Positions 52,269 through 63,868 of a stretch of 64,000 bases of DNA are shown one piece after another (the stretch's first letter is position 1; every line of letters begins with the position of its first letter). Both the position numbers and the translations under genes were made by a program. Location: positions 9,176,001-9,240,000 of the forward strand of contig NC_133296.1 of assembly GCF_005239225.2 (NCBI RefSeq). Reading direction: 5' to 3'. The notes beneath the pieces were generated by a model, which did not search any database, was not told where the DNA came from, and was given only the letters and a program-made list of their open reading frames with translations. This stretch comes from Populus alba (taxonomy: Eukaryota > Streptophyta > Magnoliopsida > Malpighiales > Salicaceae).

Positions 52269-52874
52269 CTATTGACCAGTATTGGGGTGCCTTCCCGAAC
52301 TCCGATTGACCTGCAATGTTAACCCAAGGTAGTAAGATATGTCTGGAGAGTCCACATAAAATATTAGCCCGATACAACGGTCGGATTGAGAATTATGACT
52401 GTTGCCGTAAACCTGGACTGTTGCGCTTTTTACACCAAAATCCGAATCTGACCTTACTTGGGTCGTATCACAGGGCTGAACCGTATCATTCCCTCCCTCT
52501 TCAAGAAGATTCGCCCTCGAATCTTGAATGGCATTAATGGTGACTTCAGTAGCCTCTTGTTTAAGCCTTCGGAATCCCCTTATTGCTAACACCTTTCTCC
52601 AACAACATTGTATAGAAGTAGTGACTGACAAGCATTTCAAATAAGCACGCCGTACTAACCACTTGCGTGCATACTTTTGAATGATAACCACAGCGACTCT
52701 CCTTCGTCTTTCATCCTTTTGGCGTTGTACCTCTTTTTCCCATGAAGCTTCAAGATCATAGCATAATCTTCTACACTTATCAACTTCTCGTTCTAGAACC
52801 CCCAAACCATGGCTTAGTATTTCGCATCGTTAATCTACAATCCTCCTCTGTTCCCTCTCCCTTAGTGAATACAT
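52269..52874 (-). pseudogene. N copy 2 ORF: coiled coil and two IQ motifs
   Basis: From ATG 52872-52874 (MYSLREREQRRIVD) a stop follows at once (TAA near 52831), after which the frame is open from LERE near 52800 to 52269. It holds EVDKCRRLCYDLEASWEKEV, both IQ-type motifs (VVIIQKYARKWLVRRAYLK and SIQCCWRKVLAIRGFRRL), the polypurine-tract residues (SRANLLEEGGND) and LTR-encoded residues. The IQ core is intact here, unlike in copy 1. Confidence 0.65.
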
Positions 52875-54022
52875 GACACATATAGGGGGAAAAAACAAGA
52901 AGATGACGACAAGAATAGAGTTTATAGCATGAAGAACATTGATTTAGACTCGAGAATACAAATCTGACTTTTGTTTGGACCAGAACTTATCGAAAAACAA
53001 ACTAATGCGAGGGTGATGAAAATGACTCAAACAACAGCCAAATATCAAAATATGATGATAGTATAATGACAGGAACGAAATCAACAAAAACAAAACAAGT
53101 TTTGAAAGATAACACCAAACAGACCCGTTACGACAAAACAAGACCTAATTCGGGAAACCTAAAGAAACCGATATCCAAATGACCTCGAAATTAATTGGTA
53201 TTATTACAATACTATGAAATCACCAAAAATCAATTTATACGTCGTTCTCTTATTTCTAGGTACCCAAACTCCTTGTATGATCAGTTTGCGGCAGAATTGA
53301 TCCTCCAATTAAAACCTCCAGAAGCCGGAATCAAAATATGCCCAAATTTAATATATGGTGTGATCTCATCCCCAATACACATAATATGAAGTTTCAACAG
53401 ATTCTAAGGTGTTTTTCTTACGGCTCACTAATAGTAGTGTTTCTGTGGCAGAATTGAACCTCGAATTAAAACCTCAAGCAAACAATATCGAAATATGTCC
53501 AAATTTGATATATGATGCGATCTCATCCCAAATAGACTGAATATGAAGTTTAAATTGATTCCAAGGTGTTTTACCTAGGGTTCACTAAGAGTAGTGTTTT
53601 TGCGGCAGAATTGAAACTCGAATTAAAACCTCAAGCAAATAATATCATAATAAGCCCAACTTTGATATATCATGCGATCCCACCCCCAATAGACTGAATA
53701 TGAAGTTTAAATTGATTCCGAGGTAGTTTGCTTATGGTTCACCAAGATTTGTGTTTCTGCGGCAAAAAATTGAATGATCCTTCAAATTTCAACTAATCAC
53801 TCTTTTCTCTATTTCTTTCTGATTTTTTTTTTTTAACAAACTGATATGATTAGAGACAGTAACAAGATGAAATATAAACTTTTTTTTTTTGCTTAGATGA
53901 CACAGACACGAAGAACAAGAATATGGATGCAAACACTGAAAAACTTAAGGGACACTAAAAAAAAAAAAACGAAAATAACAGAATGATATGACCTTGTTTC
54001 AGAGTCTAGCTCTGATACCAAC
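52875..54022 (-). other. N copy 2 leader and PBS
   Basis: No gene. AT-rich leader with repeated phrases (GCGGCAGAATTGA..CTC..ATTAAAACCTC at 53290, 53450 and 53605) and T/A-rich tracts (53828-53838 and 53880-53890). PBS TGGTATCAGAGCT on the minus strand at 54020-54008. Confidence 0.75.
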
Positions 54023-54753
54023 TGATGCGAACCTCGTGATCACGTCGTCACGCAACCCACAATCAAGATTGAGATCTGATCCCGGAAAGCCGAAATAGGT
54101 CTGATATGAGTGCGACACAATGGAAACCTGCCCCAAGGCACCAACACTATTGGAATGAGTAGAATGAAGCCACGAAGGCAGTTAATCTTCGATAAGTCAG
54201 ATTCAGTTCGTTCAAGAACTGAAGAATGCAAGAATCACTCTCACACGTTAAAACTGAAAAGTTCAGAATAATAATCATCAAAGCTGCCGAAATTGTGGCT
54301 TACATGAGTTTAAATAGTTCTTGAAAAATTAACCCTAATGGACCTCTTATGTGGACTTATATGAGGTCCACTCAAAACTGGCCCAAAACCCTAAACTAAA
54401 AGGCCCATAACCTGATCCAAACAAGCCTTGGATCCTAGCTGAAAACAAACTATTAATTAAGCCCAAACATGAAAGAAAATAATAAAAATAAGTAACTTGT
54501 CATTAAATACCACCAGCCCTTCTTTCCTTGTGTAGCTAGGATGAATAAGGATTCTGAAACATTAATGAATCCTTGCCACACTAGAGAGATTATATTGCAA
54601 CTCATTAAAGATTCTTGGTGGAACTAGGAAAATTCCAAACCAGCTCCCACATCCTTGGAAGGAAAAGAATCCTAATCAAATAGGAAGTGTACAAGTCAAA
54701 TGGAAGTAAATAACAAAATCCGTACAGCCTCTATTGACCAGTATTGGGGGTGC
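54023..54753 (-). repeat. 5' LTR of N copy 2, start truncated
   Basis: Ends TTCGCATCA at 54023 and extends to ...CCAGTATTGGGGGTGCC, where gypsy-1 protease sequence begins. The near-palindrome has one change (CACGTCGTCACG). The part matching the 3' LTR is almost identical, so insertion was recent. Confidence 0.82.
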
Positions 54754-55607
54754 CTTTAGTCACTTTAGTCATTTCACTTCACCCACTATCATTCAGCCAT
54801 TGCAATCTATATGGTTTAGCATGCTTAGCAGTACACAAATTCAGTTTATTAACAAGGGTGGCACTGCAAACATTAACACAGCTTCCACTATCTATAATTA
54901 AACCACACACCTTTCTTTGTACGTAACAACGCGTATGGAAAATGTTCTCCCTTTGTTCATTAGTATCATCTTTTTTGACCTGAACCTGAAGTGTTCGCCT
55001 TATAACCAAGGACTCCTCAACCGGTAATGCTAACTCATCACCATCACTATCCTCCAATGGTGGCATGCCTTCACAATCAGAACTGTCACTTTCAGATTCC
55101 ACATCACCATTATCTCTAATCATCATGATTCTCTTGTTTGGACACTCTGAAGCATAATGTCCATGTCCCTGACACCTGAAACATTTAACATCACGAGTAC
55201 GTTTAGGTTGAGTTTCAGATTTACCTTTGGCATCAGTAGGGACATCAACTTTAGCCTTTGGTGGTTCACTTCTAGAAGGACCAAAGGATCTTGGGCGGAC
55301 AGTGCCCTCTCTCTTTAGATTCGGCTTCCAAGATGATGACGAACCCGAATTAAACGCTGGCCGAGCATGCCCCCTCCTAAGTTGTCTCTCCACCTTCGTT
55401 GCCATGTGAACCATGTCCTCTAGCTCCACATAGTGTTGTAGCTCAACCACATTAGCAATGTCCCGATTCAACCCATTAAGAAATCTAGTCATGGTGGCTT
55501 CTCTATCCTCAACAACATTAGCCCGAATCATTGTTATCTCCATCTCTTTGTGATATTCATCTACTGTCTTATAACCTTGATTCAGACCTTGGAGCTCTGA
55601 TACCAAA
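54754..55607 (-). pseudogene. Gypsy-1 gag-protease fragment fused to a PBS
   Basis: Minus strand: LQGLNQGYKTVDEYHKEMEI, LNRDIANVVELQHYVELEDM, the CCHC knuckle CFRCQGHGHYASEC, the acidic linker and protease LIIDSGSCVNVCSATL up to LQWLNDSG. It matches 21750-22560 closely but has an extra PSRSEPP stretch near 55270. At its start, the PBS (TTTGGTATCAGAGCT) of the LTR at 55608 passes directly into CCAAGGTCTGAATC; the shared AGCT suggests a microhomology deletion that removed leader and Gag N-terminus. No start codon of its own. Confidence 0.82.
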
Positions 55608-56620
55608 TGATGCGAACCTCGTGATCACGTGGTCACGCAACCTACACACAAAGACACCAATCCCCGGAAAGCCAAGTAAATCAGGTTTGATAGGAGTGTG
55701 ACACAAAGATAACTTGTACCTAGGCACCAGCACTATTGGAAACGTAAACCCCCACCCAACGAATATTGATTCGCGAACGAGAAGTATAAGGATGACGCCA
55801 CGAAGACAGTTGTTCTTCGATAAGTCGTTTTCAGTTCTTTAGAGAACCATGGAAGGGAGATTATCTCACCAACACACACACACAAAGTGCGGCAAACAAG
55901 AAGTTTTATTAATATGAATTCCCTTTCTCACATGTCTGGTTATGCCTTTATTTATAGTGACTGCAAAGTAAAATAAACCCTAATGGACCCCCTTATGTGG
56001 ACTTATATGATGCCACTTACAATTTAAACCCAAATAATATAAATATACCCTAAACTAAGAAGAAAATAACATTAAAATAAATAAATCCGAATTTAATATC
56101 CTAAATATGATAGGATCAGATTTGTAGCCCTTTAGAAGTCCTATATAAGCTAGGAGAATCAAATCTGAAGGTTGAATTAGTTCTGAAATCTTCTTTCCTT
56201 TTTGTAGCTAGGATGAATAAGGAATCCTTGCCAGAAAAGGATTCTGAAACATTTATGAATCCTTGCCACACTTGAAAATTATGTTGCAGCCCATTAAAGA
56301 TCTTTGTAGAATTAGGAGATTCCAAAAATAAGCTGCCGCATCCTTTTAGGAAAAGAATCCTAGCCAAATAGGAAGTCCACAAGTCAAAAGAAAGTAAATA
56401 ACAAAACCCGTACAGCCTCTGTTGACCCGTGTTTGGATGCCTTGCCGAACTCCGATTGACATGATATTTTAACCCAAGGTACAAAAAGATGTCAGGGGCC
56501 TCCACGTAAAATTTCAGCCCGATCCAACGGTGGGATTGAGAATTATGACTATTTCCGTAAAACTGGATAGTTGCGCATTTTACGTCAAAATCCGAATTTG
56601 ACCTTGGCTGGATCGTATCA
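55608..56620 (-). repeat. M LTR (left), 1013 bp, complete
   Basis: TGATACGATCCAGCC at 56620 to TTCGCATCA at 55608. A TATA-like box (CACTATAAATAAAGG, minus strand) lies near 55950. The first part is open in frame with the internal ORF for about 165 codons. Confidence 0.9.
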
Positions 56621-57338
56621 TTCCCTCTCTCTTCAAGATGATTCGTCCTCGAATCACCAACAAGTTGAATGGACAATTCCTTAGCCTCATTTTGAAGCCT
56701 TTGGAATTCTTTTCTTGCCAACAATCGTCGCCAACAACTTTGGATGAAAGTAGCACCCATTGTCTTTCGTATTTCATCATTGCAACATTTTTTCTCCTCT
56801 CTTTTTGAAGCTTGCTGCGAATTGACTGCTGCCTGTTAACACATCAAGTTCTTGCTTCATCTCCCCGAGAATACGAGATAGACTCTTGGATTCTTTTTTT
56901 AGAACACCAATCTCTTTATTTCTGTCCCTTTGATACCACCTCTCCTTTTGAATCCTCCTTCCTCTTTTTCCATAACAACTCATCAAAATACATGAAATCC
57001 CTTTGGTTTCTAGGCTGCCGAAAAGCTTCCGATAGCCTATGGGTCTCATCCTTAGAAACCACCATCACCATTATCATCAATGTCCTCCTCAAAATCCTCA
57101 TAATCATCCCACTTTGGCCTTTCAGCCCCGCTGCCATGGTTTGATTCAATTCAGCACCACCCTTCCTCACATCTTGGGTACATGTTCCAGCCCATGTTAC
57201 CATGTATTGCCACTTCTCAGTCTGTCACACTACGTTCCCATCGTGAAATTCATTCTTTTCCATCATCTTCGTCATGGCTTGCATTTGGAATTTAAGCTCT
57301 ACATCGGGAGGGCGCGGTGTGTTGTTTTGTTCTGACAT
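56621..57338 (-). pseudogene. M copy 3 hybrid ORF, frameshifted
   Basis: ATG at 57336-57338 (MSEQNNTPRPPD). Same order as copy 1: gag-like N-terminus, acidic run, coiled coil, IQ motif (FIQSCWRRLLARKEFQRL at about 56700-56760) and polypurine-tract residues (DSRTNHLEERGND). One-base changes near 57260, 57230, 57135, 57045, 56965 and 56835 break it. From the IQ motif the frame continues cleanly into the LTR down to 56116. Confidence 0.8.
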
Positions 57339-58287
57339 GATATTTACCTGCAAAAATTGGTTAGTGAAAAAAAAATATATATCCTCACGTCGCTCGTGTT
57401 TCACTCAAACACTCTGAATGTCCTCACACGCTCACACCTCTCGTCTCACCTTCTTACGGTTCTTGCGAAACTGAAACCAACACCAAATAAAACCAACTTG
57501 GCAGCGCAATCCAAATATATCTATATATATATATATGATTCAAGAAGCAATAAAAACCAGAAAACAAGCAAAATGAAGCTGCGATGATAGTCTCGCGAGT
57601 AGCAAGCGAGTCTATCCGAAATATGAACGAAACTGAAGACTCGAATAAAAAAAACAGAAACAAAATATGAAAAATGATGAAACAACACCCAGATACGTTG
57701 GATATGATGAAAATAAATGGCAAGAAACGAAAACAACAGAAAGAAAGTGAATTTCAAAAGTTGACGCAAAACAAACTCGTTTACGACGAGTTAAGTTCGG
57801 ATCTGGAACCTAAAGTCAATGATGTCCAATTGAGCTAAAATTTCGGATATAGCGCTCTACCAACCCAAATAGACAGAATATAAAGTTTGAGCAATTTACG
57901 ATAAGGTTTGATAGACTGACGCAAAAACGTTATGAATCAGACCTAATAAGACCCGAATTTGAAACCCAAAGCAAACGATATCCAATTGAGCTCATTCTGA
58001 GTTCATTTGATCAAATTTTCCTTTGTTTAGTTTTCTGCAGCAGAAACAAACAAATGACTTTTTCTTTGTTTTTTTTTTTTTTCCTTTGTTTTAATGCAAC
58101 TGATATATTTTGTTCAGGAAACGAAACGAGATAACTTTTTTTTTTTTTTTTTGATAATGGATATCAAATCAAGAGAAGAAGAAATTGGACACTAAGGAAT
58201 TATTTTTTTTTTTTTTTGCGGAAACAACAAGAAACGAAATTTCAGAAGGATATAACCTGATTAATGGAGCCAAGCTCTGATACCAAA
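57339..58287 (-). other. M copy 3 leader and PBS
   Basis: No gene. Intron-like segment next to the ATG, TA repeat near 57520-57535, T-rich tracts (58068-58081, 58136-58152, 58203-58217) and PBS TGGTATCAGAGCT (minus strand) at 58285-58273. Nearly identical to 60964-61908 apart from one-base length differences. Confidence 0.8.
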
Positions 58288-59302
58288 TGATGCGAACCTC
58301 GTGATCACGTGGTCACGCAACCCACACACAAAGACACCAATCCCCGGAAGCCAAGTAAATCAGGTTTGATAGGAGTGTGACACAAAAGATAACTTGTACC
58401 TAGGCACCAGCACTATTGGAAACGTAAACCCCCACCCAACGAATATTGATTCGCGAACGGAGAAGTATAAGGATGACGCCACGAAGACAGTTGTTCTTCG
58501 ATAAGTCGTTTTTCAGTTCTTTAGAGAACCATGGAAGGGAGATTATCTCACCAACACACACACACAAGTGCGGCAAACAAGAAGTTTTATTAATATGAAT
58601 TCCCTTTTCACATGTCTGGTTATGCCTTTATTTATAGTGACTGCAAAGTAAAATAAACCCTAATGGACCCTTATGTGGACTTAATATGATGCCCACTTAC
58701 AATTAAACCCAAATAATATAAATATACCCTAAACTAAGAAGAAAATAACATTAAAATAAATAAATCCGAATTTAATATCCTAAATATGATAGGATCAGAT
58801 TTGTAGCCCTTTAGAAGTCCTATATAAGCTAGGAGAATCAAATCTGAAGGTAGAATTAGTTCTGAAATCTTCTTTCCTTTTTGTAGCTAGGATGAAATAA
58901 GGAATCCTTGCCAGAAAAAGATTCTGAAAACATTTATGAATCCTTGCCACACTTGAAAATTATGTTGCAGGCCCATTTAAAGATCTTTGTAGAATTAGGA
59001 GATTCCCAAAATAAGCTGCCGCATCCTTTTAGGAAAAGAATCCTAGCCAAATAGGAAGTCCACAAGTCAAAAGGAAGTAAATAACAAAACCTGTAGAGCC
59101 TCTGTTGACCCGTGTTTGGATGCCTTGCCGAACTCCGATTGACATGATATTTTAACCCAAGGTACGAAAACATGTCAGGGGCCTCCACGTAAAATTTCAG
59201 CCCGATCCAACGGTGGGATTGAGAATTATGACTCTTTCCGTAAAACTGGATAGTTGCGCATTTTACATCAAAATCCGAATATGACCTCGGCTGGATCATA
59301 TC
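58288..59302 (-). repeat. M LTR (middle), shared by two internal regions
   Basis: From ...GGCTGGATCATATC at 59302 (start, last base displaced by the N LTR insertion) to TTCGCATCA at 58288. Contains many one-base insertions compared with the left LTR (for example near 58920-58980). Confidence 0.88.
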
Positions 59303-60240
59303 TGAACGGTTCAGCCCCTGTGATACGCCCAAGTAAGGTCAGATTCGGATTTTGGGTAAAAAGCGCAACAATCCAGGTTTACGGCAACAGTCATAATTCT
59401 CAATCCCACCGTTGGATCGGGCTGAAATTTTACGTGGACTCTCCAGACATATCTTACTACCTTGGGTTAAAATTGCAGGTCAATCGGAATTCGGTAAGGC
59501 ACCCCAATACTGGTCAACAGAGGCTGTACGGATTTTGTTATTTACTTCCATTTGACTTGTGGACTTCCTATTTGATTAGGATTCTTTTCCTCCAAGGATG
59601 TGGGAGCTGGTTTTTGGGAATTTCCTAGTTGCACAAGGATCTTAATGAGTTGCAATATTAATCTCCTAGTGTGGCAAGGATTCATTAATGTTTCAGAATC
59701 CTTTTTCTTATAAGGATCCTTATTCATCCTAGCTACACAAGGAAAGAAGGGCTGGTGGTATTTTAATGACAAGTCACTTATTTATTATTTTCTTTAATTT
59801 GGCTTAATTAAAACTTTGTTTTGAGCTAGGGTCCAAGGCTTGTTTGGATCAGGTTATGGCTTTTCAGTTTAGGTTTTGGGCCAGTTTTGAGTGGACCTTC
59901 ATATAAGTCCACATAAGGGGTCCATTAGGGTTAACTTTTCAAGAACTATTTAAACTCATGTAAGCCACAATTTCGGCAGCTTGGATGAATATTATTCTGA
60001 ATTTTTCAGTTTTAACGTGTGAGAGTGATTCTTGCATTCTTCAGTTCTTGAACGACCTGAATCTGACTTATCGAAGATTAACTGGCTTCGTGGCGTCATT
60101 CTACTCATTCCAATAGTGTTGGTGCCTTGGGGCAGGTTTCCATTGTGTCGCACTCATATCAGACCTATTTCGGCTTTCCGGGATCAAATCTCAATCTTGA
60201 TTGTGGGTTGCGTGACCACGTGATCACGAGGTTCGCATCA
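59303..60240 (+). repeat. Solo N LTR inserted in the M array
   Basis: 938 bp on the plus strand, TGAACGGTTCAGCCC to GGTTCGCATCA, close to 24138-25081. The left flank ATATC (59298-59302) and right flank GTATC (60241-60245) are a 5-bp target duplication with one difference, matching the M LTR terminus GTATCA. So an N element inserted 1 bp inside the M LTR end and later collapsed to a solo LTR. Confidence 0.88.
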
Positions 60241-60246
60241 GTATCA

Positions 60247-60963
60247 TTCCCTCTCTCTTCAAGATGATTCGTCCTCGAATCACCAACAAGTTGAATGGAC
60301 AATTCCTTAGCCTCATTTTGAAGCCTTTGGAATTCTTTTCTTGCCAACAATCGTCGCCAACAACTTTGGATGAAAGTAGCACCCATTGTCTTTCGTATTT
60401 CATCATTGCAACATTTTTTCTCCTCTCTTTTTGAAGCTTGCTGCGAATTGACTGTTGCCGTTAACACATCAAGTTCTTGCTTCATCTCCCCGAGAATACG
60501 AGATAGACTCTTGGATTCTTTTTTTAGAACACCAATCTCTTTATTTCTGTCCCTTTGATACCACCTCTCCTTTTGAATCCTCCTTCTCTTTTGCCATAAC
60601 AACTCATCAAAATACATGAAATCCCTTTGGTTTCTAGGCTGCCGAAAAGCTTCCCGATAGCCCTATCGGTCTCATCCTTAAAACCACCATCACCATTATC
60701 ATCATGTCCTCCTCAAAATCCTCATAATCATCCCACTTTGGCCTTTCACCCCACTGCCATGGTTTGATTTCAATTCAGCACCACCCTTCCTCACATCTTG
60801 GGTACATGTTCCAACCATGTTACCATGTATTGCCACCTTCTCAAGTCTGTCACACACGTTCCCCATCGTGAAATTCATTCTTTCCATCATCTTCGTCATG
60901 GCTTGCATTTGGAATTTAAGCTCTACATCGGGGAGGGCGCGGTGTGTTGTTTTGTTCTGACAT
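60247..60963 (-). pseudogene. M copy 4 hybrid ORF, frameshifted
   Basis: ATG at 60961-60963. The gag-like N-terminus is shifted near 60930 (extra G) and again near 60748, 60705 and 60660. From the FMYFDELLWQKRR region (60617) to the IQ motif and LEERGND near 60247 the frame is open for about 120 codons. The IQ sequence is identical to copies 1 and 3. Confidence 0.8.
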
Positions 60964-61908
60964 GATATTTACCTGCAAAAATTGGTTAGTGAAAAAAAAT
61001 ATATATATCCTCACGTCGCTCGTGTTTCACTCAAACACTCTGAATGTCCTCACACGCTCACACCTCTCGTCTCACCTTCTTACGGTCTTGCGAAACTGAA
61101 ACCAACACCAAATAAAACCAACTTTGGCAGCGCAATCCAAATATATCTATATATATATATATGATTCAAGAAGCAATAAAACCAGAAAACAAGCAAAATG
61201 AAGCTGCGATGATAGTCTCGCGAGTAGCAAGCGAGTCTATCCGAAATATGAACGAAACTGAAGACTCGAAATAAAAAAACAGAAACAAAATATGAGAAAA
61301 ATGTAATGAAACAACACCCAGATACGTTGGATATGATGAAAATAAATGGCAAGAAACGAAAACAACAGAAAGAAAGTGAATTTCAAAAGTTGACGCAAAA
61401 CAAACTCGTTTACGACGAGTTAAGTCCGGATCTGGAACCTAAAGTCAATGATGTCCAATTGAGCTAAAATTTCGGATATAGCGCTCTACCAACCCAAATA
61501 GACAGAATATAAAGTTTGAGCAATTTACGATAAGGTTTGATAGACTGACGCAAAAACGTTATGAATCAGACCTAATAAGACCCGAATTTGAAACCCAAAG
61601 CAAACGATATCCAATTGAGCTCATTCTGAGTTCATTTGATCAAATTTTCCTTTGTTTAGTTTTCTGCAGCAGAAACAAACAAATGACTTTTTCTTTGTTT
61701 TTTTTTTTTTCCTTTGTTTTAATGCAACTGATATATTTTGTTCAGGAACGAAACGAGATAACTTTTTTTTTTTTTGATATGATATCAAATCAAGAGAAGA
61801 AGAAATTGGACACTAAGGAATTATTTTTTTTTTTTTTGCGGAAACAACAAGAAACGAAAATTTCAGAAGGATATAACCTGATTAATGGAGCCAAGCTCTG
61901 ATACCAAA
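60964..61908 (-). other. M copy 4 leader and PBS
   Basis: No gene. Same content as 57339-58287: intron-like segment, TA repeat (61146-61162), T-rich tracts and PBS at 61906-61894. Confidence 0.8.
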
Positions 61909-62920
61909 TGATGCGAACCTCGTGATCACGTGGTCACGCAACCCACACACAAAGACACCAATCCCCGGAAAGCCAAGTAAATCAGGTTTGATAGGAGTGT
62001 GACACAAAGATAACTTGTACCTAGGCACCAGCACTATTGGAAACGTAAACCCCCACCCAACGAATATTGATTCGCGAACAAGAAGTATAAGGATGACGCC
62101 ACGAAGATAGTTGTTCTTCGATAAGTCGTTTTCAGTTCTTTAGAGAACCATGAAAGGGAGATTATCTCACCAACACACACACACAAAGTGCGGCAAACAA
62201 GAAGTTTTATTAATATGAATTCCCTTCTCACATGTCTGGTTATGCCTTTATTTATAGTGACTGCAAAGTAAAATAAGCCCTAATGGACCCCTTATGTGGA
62301 CTTATATGATGCCCACTTACAATTAAACCCAAATAATATAAATATACCCTAAACTAAGAAGAAAATAACATTAAAATAAATAAATCCGAATTTAATATCC
62401 TAAATATGATAGGATCAGATTTGTAGCCCTTTAGAAGTCCTATATAAGCTAGGAGAATCAAATCTGAAGGTAGAATTAGTTTCTGAAATCTTCTTTCCTT
62501 TTTGTAGCTAGGATGAATAAGGAATCCTTGCCAGAAAAGGATTCTGAAACATTTATGAATCCTTGCCACACTTGAAAATTATGTTGCAGCCCATTAAAGA
62601 TCTTTGTAGAATTAGGAGATTCCCAAAATAAGCTGCCGCATCCTTTTAGGAAAAGAATCCTAGCCAAATAGGAAGTCCACAAGTCAAAAGGAAGTAAATA
62701 ACAAAACCCGTACAGCCTCTGTTGACCCGTGTTTGGATGCCTTGCCGAACTCCGATTGACATGATATTTTAACCCAAGGTACGCAAACATGTCAGGAGCC
62801 TCCACGTAAAATTTCAGCCCGATCCAACGGTGGGATTGAGAATTATGACTATTTCCGTAAAACTGGATAGTTGCGCATTTTACGTCAAAATCCGAATTTG
62901 ACCTTGGCTGGATCGTATCA
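61909..62920 (-). repeat. M LTR (right), 1012 bp, complete
   Basis: TGATACGATCCAGCC at 62920 to TTCGCATCA at 61909. A LINE fragment abuts at 62921, so the target duplication of the array cannot be tested on this side. Confidence 0.9.
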
Positions 62921-62992
62921 GTTCTTGCCAGATACAATACACTGTAGCTGCAAAACCCAGTTTACGAGAAAAGTTGACGAAACTTTTGCCAT
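62921..62992 (-). mobile_element. LINE fragment (72 bp, late ORF2)
   Basis: Minus-strand piece matching LINE bases such as 21378-21450 (GTTCTTGCCAGATACAATAC). Neither poly(A) nor 3' UTR is present; it is a rearrangement scrap between an M LTR and gypsy-2. Confidence 0.85.
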
Positions 62993-63018
62993 AGAAATAG
63001 CAAACACTGACAAACAAA

Positions 63019-63151
63019 GGCTCAAATCCAATCTAATCGTTTTATGGCTTTTCTTAGTTGACCAATTTATACGACTCATGGAGGGATCAATTATAGGGAT
63101 AAAAGATTGTAATTGGTCAATCAATTGTTTAGCAGTAGCAGCAAAGATTAT
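63019..63151 (-). pseudogene. LOG C-terminal fragment in gypsy-2 copy 3
   Basis: About 43 codons aligned with the LOG C-terminus of 36041-36694: TAKQLIDQLQSFIPIIDP then SMSR.NWS.K.S.K..RLDLSL. By eye about 30 of 43 residues agree, so the two LOG sequences diverged well before the nested insertions seen elsewhere. The normal stop is changed (TGA to TCA) and the frame runs on. It is fused upstream to integrase (YRTAYKT) across a deletion that removed the integrase C-terminus, ORF3 and most of LOG. Confidence 0.8.
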
Positions 63152-63868
63152 GTTTTATAAGCAGTTCGATAAGCCCAAAATGCATCATTAAGTCTTAAAG
63201 ACCCGTTTTTCCGATTAGGGTTCACTATTTTCTCCAAGATTTGTTTGATCTCCCTACTAGCAAGTTCTACCTATCCACTCATCTGAGGGTGATAAAGGGT
63301 GGCAACTTTGTGTGTGATTCCATATTTCTTCATTAAAGACCCAAATGGCTTTTCGTATAAATGTGTTCCACCGTCACTTTTCATGGCTCAAGGATTCCAA
63401 ATTGACTTAAAATTTTTTTCTTTCAAAAAATTTTATCACTATTTTGTGATCATTGTTTCGACTTGGAATTTCCTCTATCCATTTTGAAACATAATCTACT
63501 TCGACTAATATGTACAAGAAACCAAATAATGGAGGAAATGGACCCATGAAATCTATACCCCAACAGTTAAAGATCTCAATGACAAGAATAGAAATTTAAA
63601 GGCATCATGTGACGTTTTTAAATAGATCCCAACTTTTGACAATTTTCACAAGTCTTGCAGAATGCATGTGAGTCCTTGAACATGCCTTAGAATGACAAAA
63701 TTTAATGACACTACTTACCTCATTGTTAGGAATGCATCTTCGAAATATTTGATCAGGACAATATAAGGGTCATCTCAATAAAAGTTTTTCACTTTGTTCA
63801 AGAACTTTCTTTTGTCTTGGGTACTCCAATGAGCTGGCAATTGTCTTGAAACAAGAAAATTAACAATA
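63152..63868 (-). pseudogene. Gypsy-2 copy 3 integrase, decayed
   Basis: Read from 63868 leftward, the zinc region and core are legible but carry several stops and shifts. It contains the middle of the catalytic core (second acidic block and HPQ region) that copy 2 lacks, showing that the copy 2 gap is a deletion. Just past the HPQ block the glutamate region reads as [19 protein letters not shown]. Confidence 0.75.

Larger units (their letters stand above)
49472..54753 (-). mobile_element. N element copy 2, with LINE F in its 3' LTR
   Basis: Minus strand, right to left: 5' LTR 54753-54023 (first ~210 bp lost), PBS 54020-54009, leader, ORF (ATG at 52872-52874), polypurine tract 52505-52489 and 3' LTR 52488-49472 (split by LINE F). 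It sits in gypsy-1 copy 2 integrase (..AGTAAC|TGATGCG). Sequence is close to N copy 1. Confidence 0.85.
55608..62920 (-). mobile_element. M array: LTR-internal-LTR-internal-LTR (copies 3 and 4)
   Basis: Three M LTRs (55608-56620, 58288-59302, 61909-62920) alternate with two M internal regions (56621-58287, 60247-61907), all on the minus strand; the middle LTR is shared. At the boundary of the middle LTR and the right internal region a solo N LTR (59303-60240) is inserted. Such arrays arise by unequal recombination between LTRs of adjacent copies. The leftmost LTR is followed by a further PBS and a gypsy-1 gag piece, so the chain continues leftwards. Confidence 0.88.
62993..63868 (-). mobile_element. 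Gypsy-2 copy 3 remnant: integrase fused to LOG tail
   Basis: Minus strand: integrase zinc region and core (63868 to 63152), joined at about 63151 to the last ~43 codons of a LOG sequence (to ~63019) plus a few bases of flank. Integrase phrases in order include the zinc-region end (near 63640-63665), the SDGG..TH block near 63390, a THKVATLYHPQ block near 63290 and [14 protein letters not shown] near 63170. The order integrase, then LOG, same strand, is the same as in copy 2. Confidence 0.8.
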
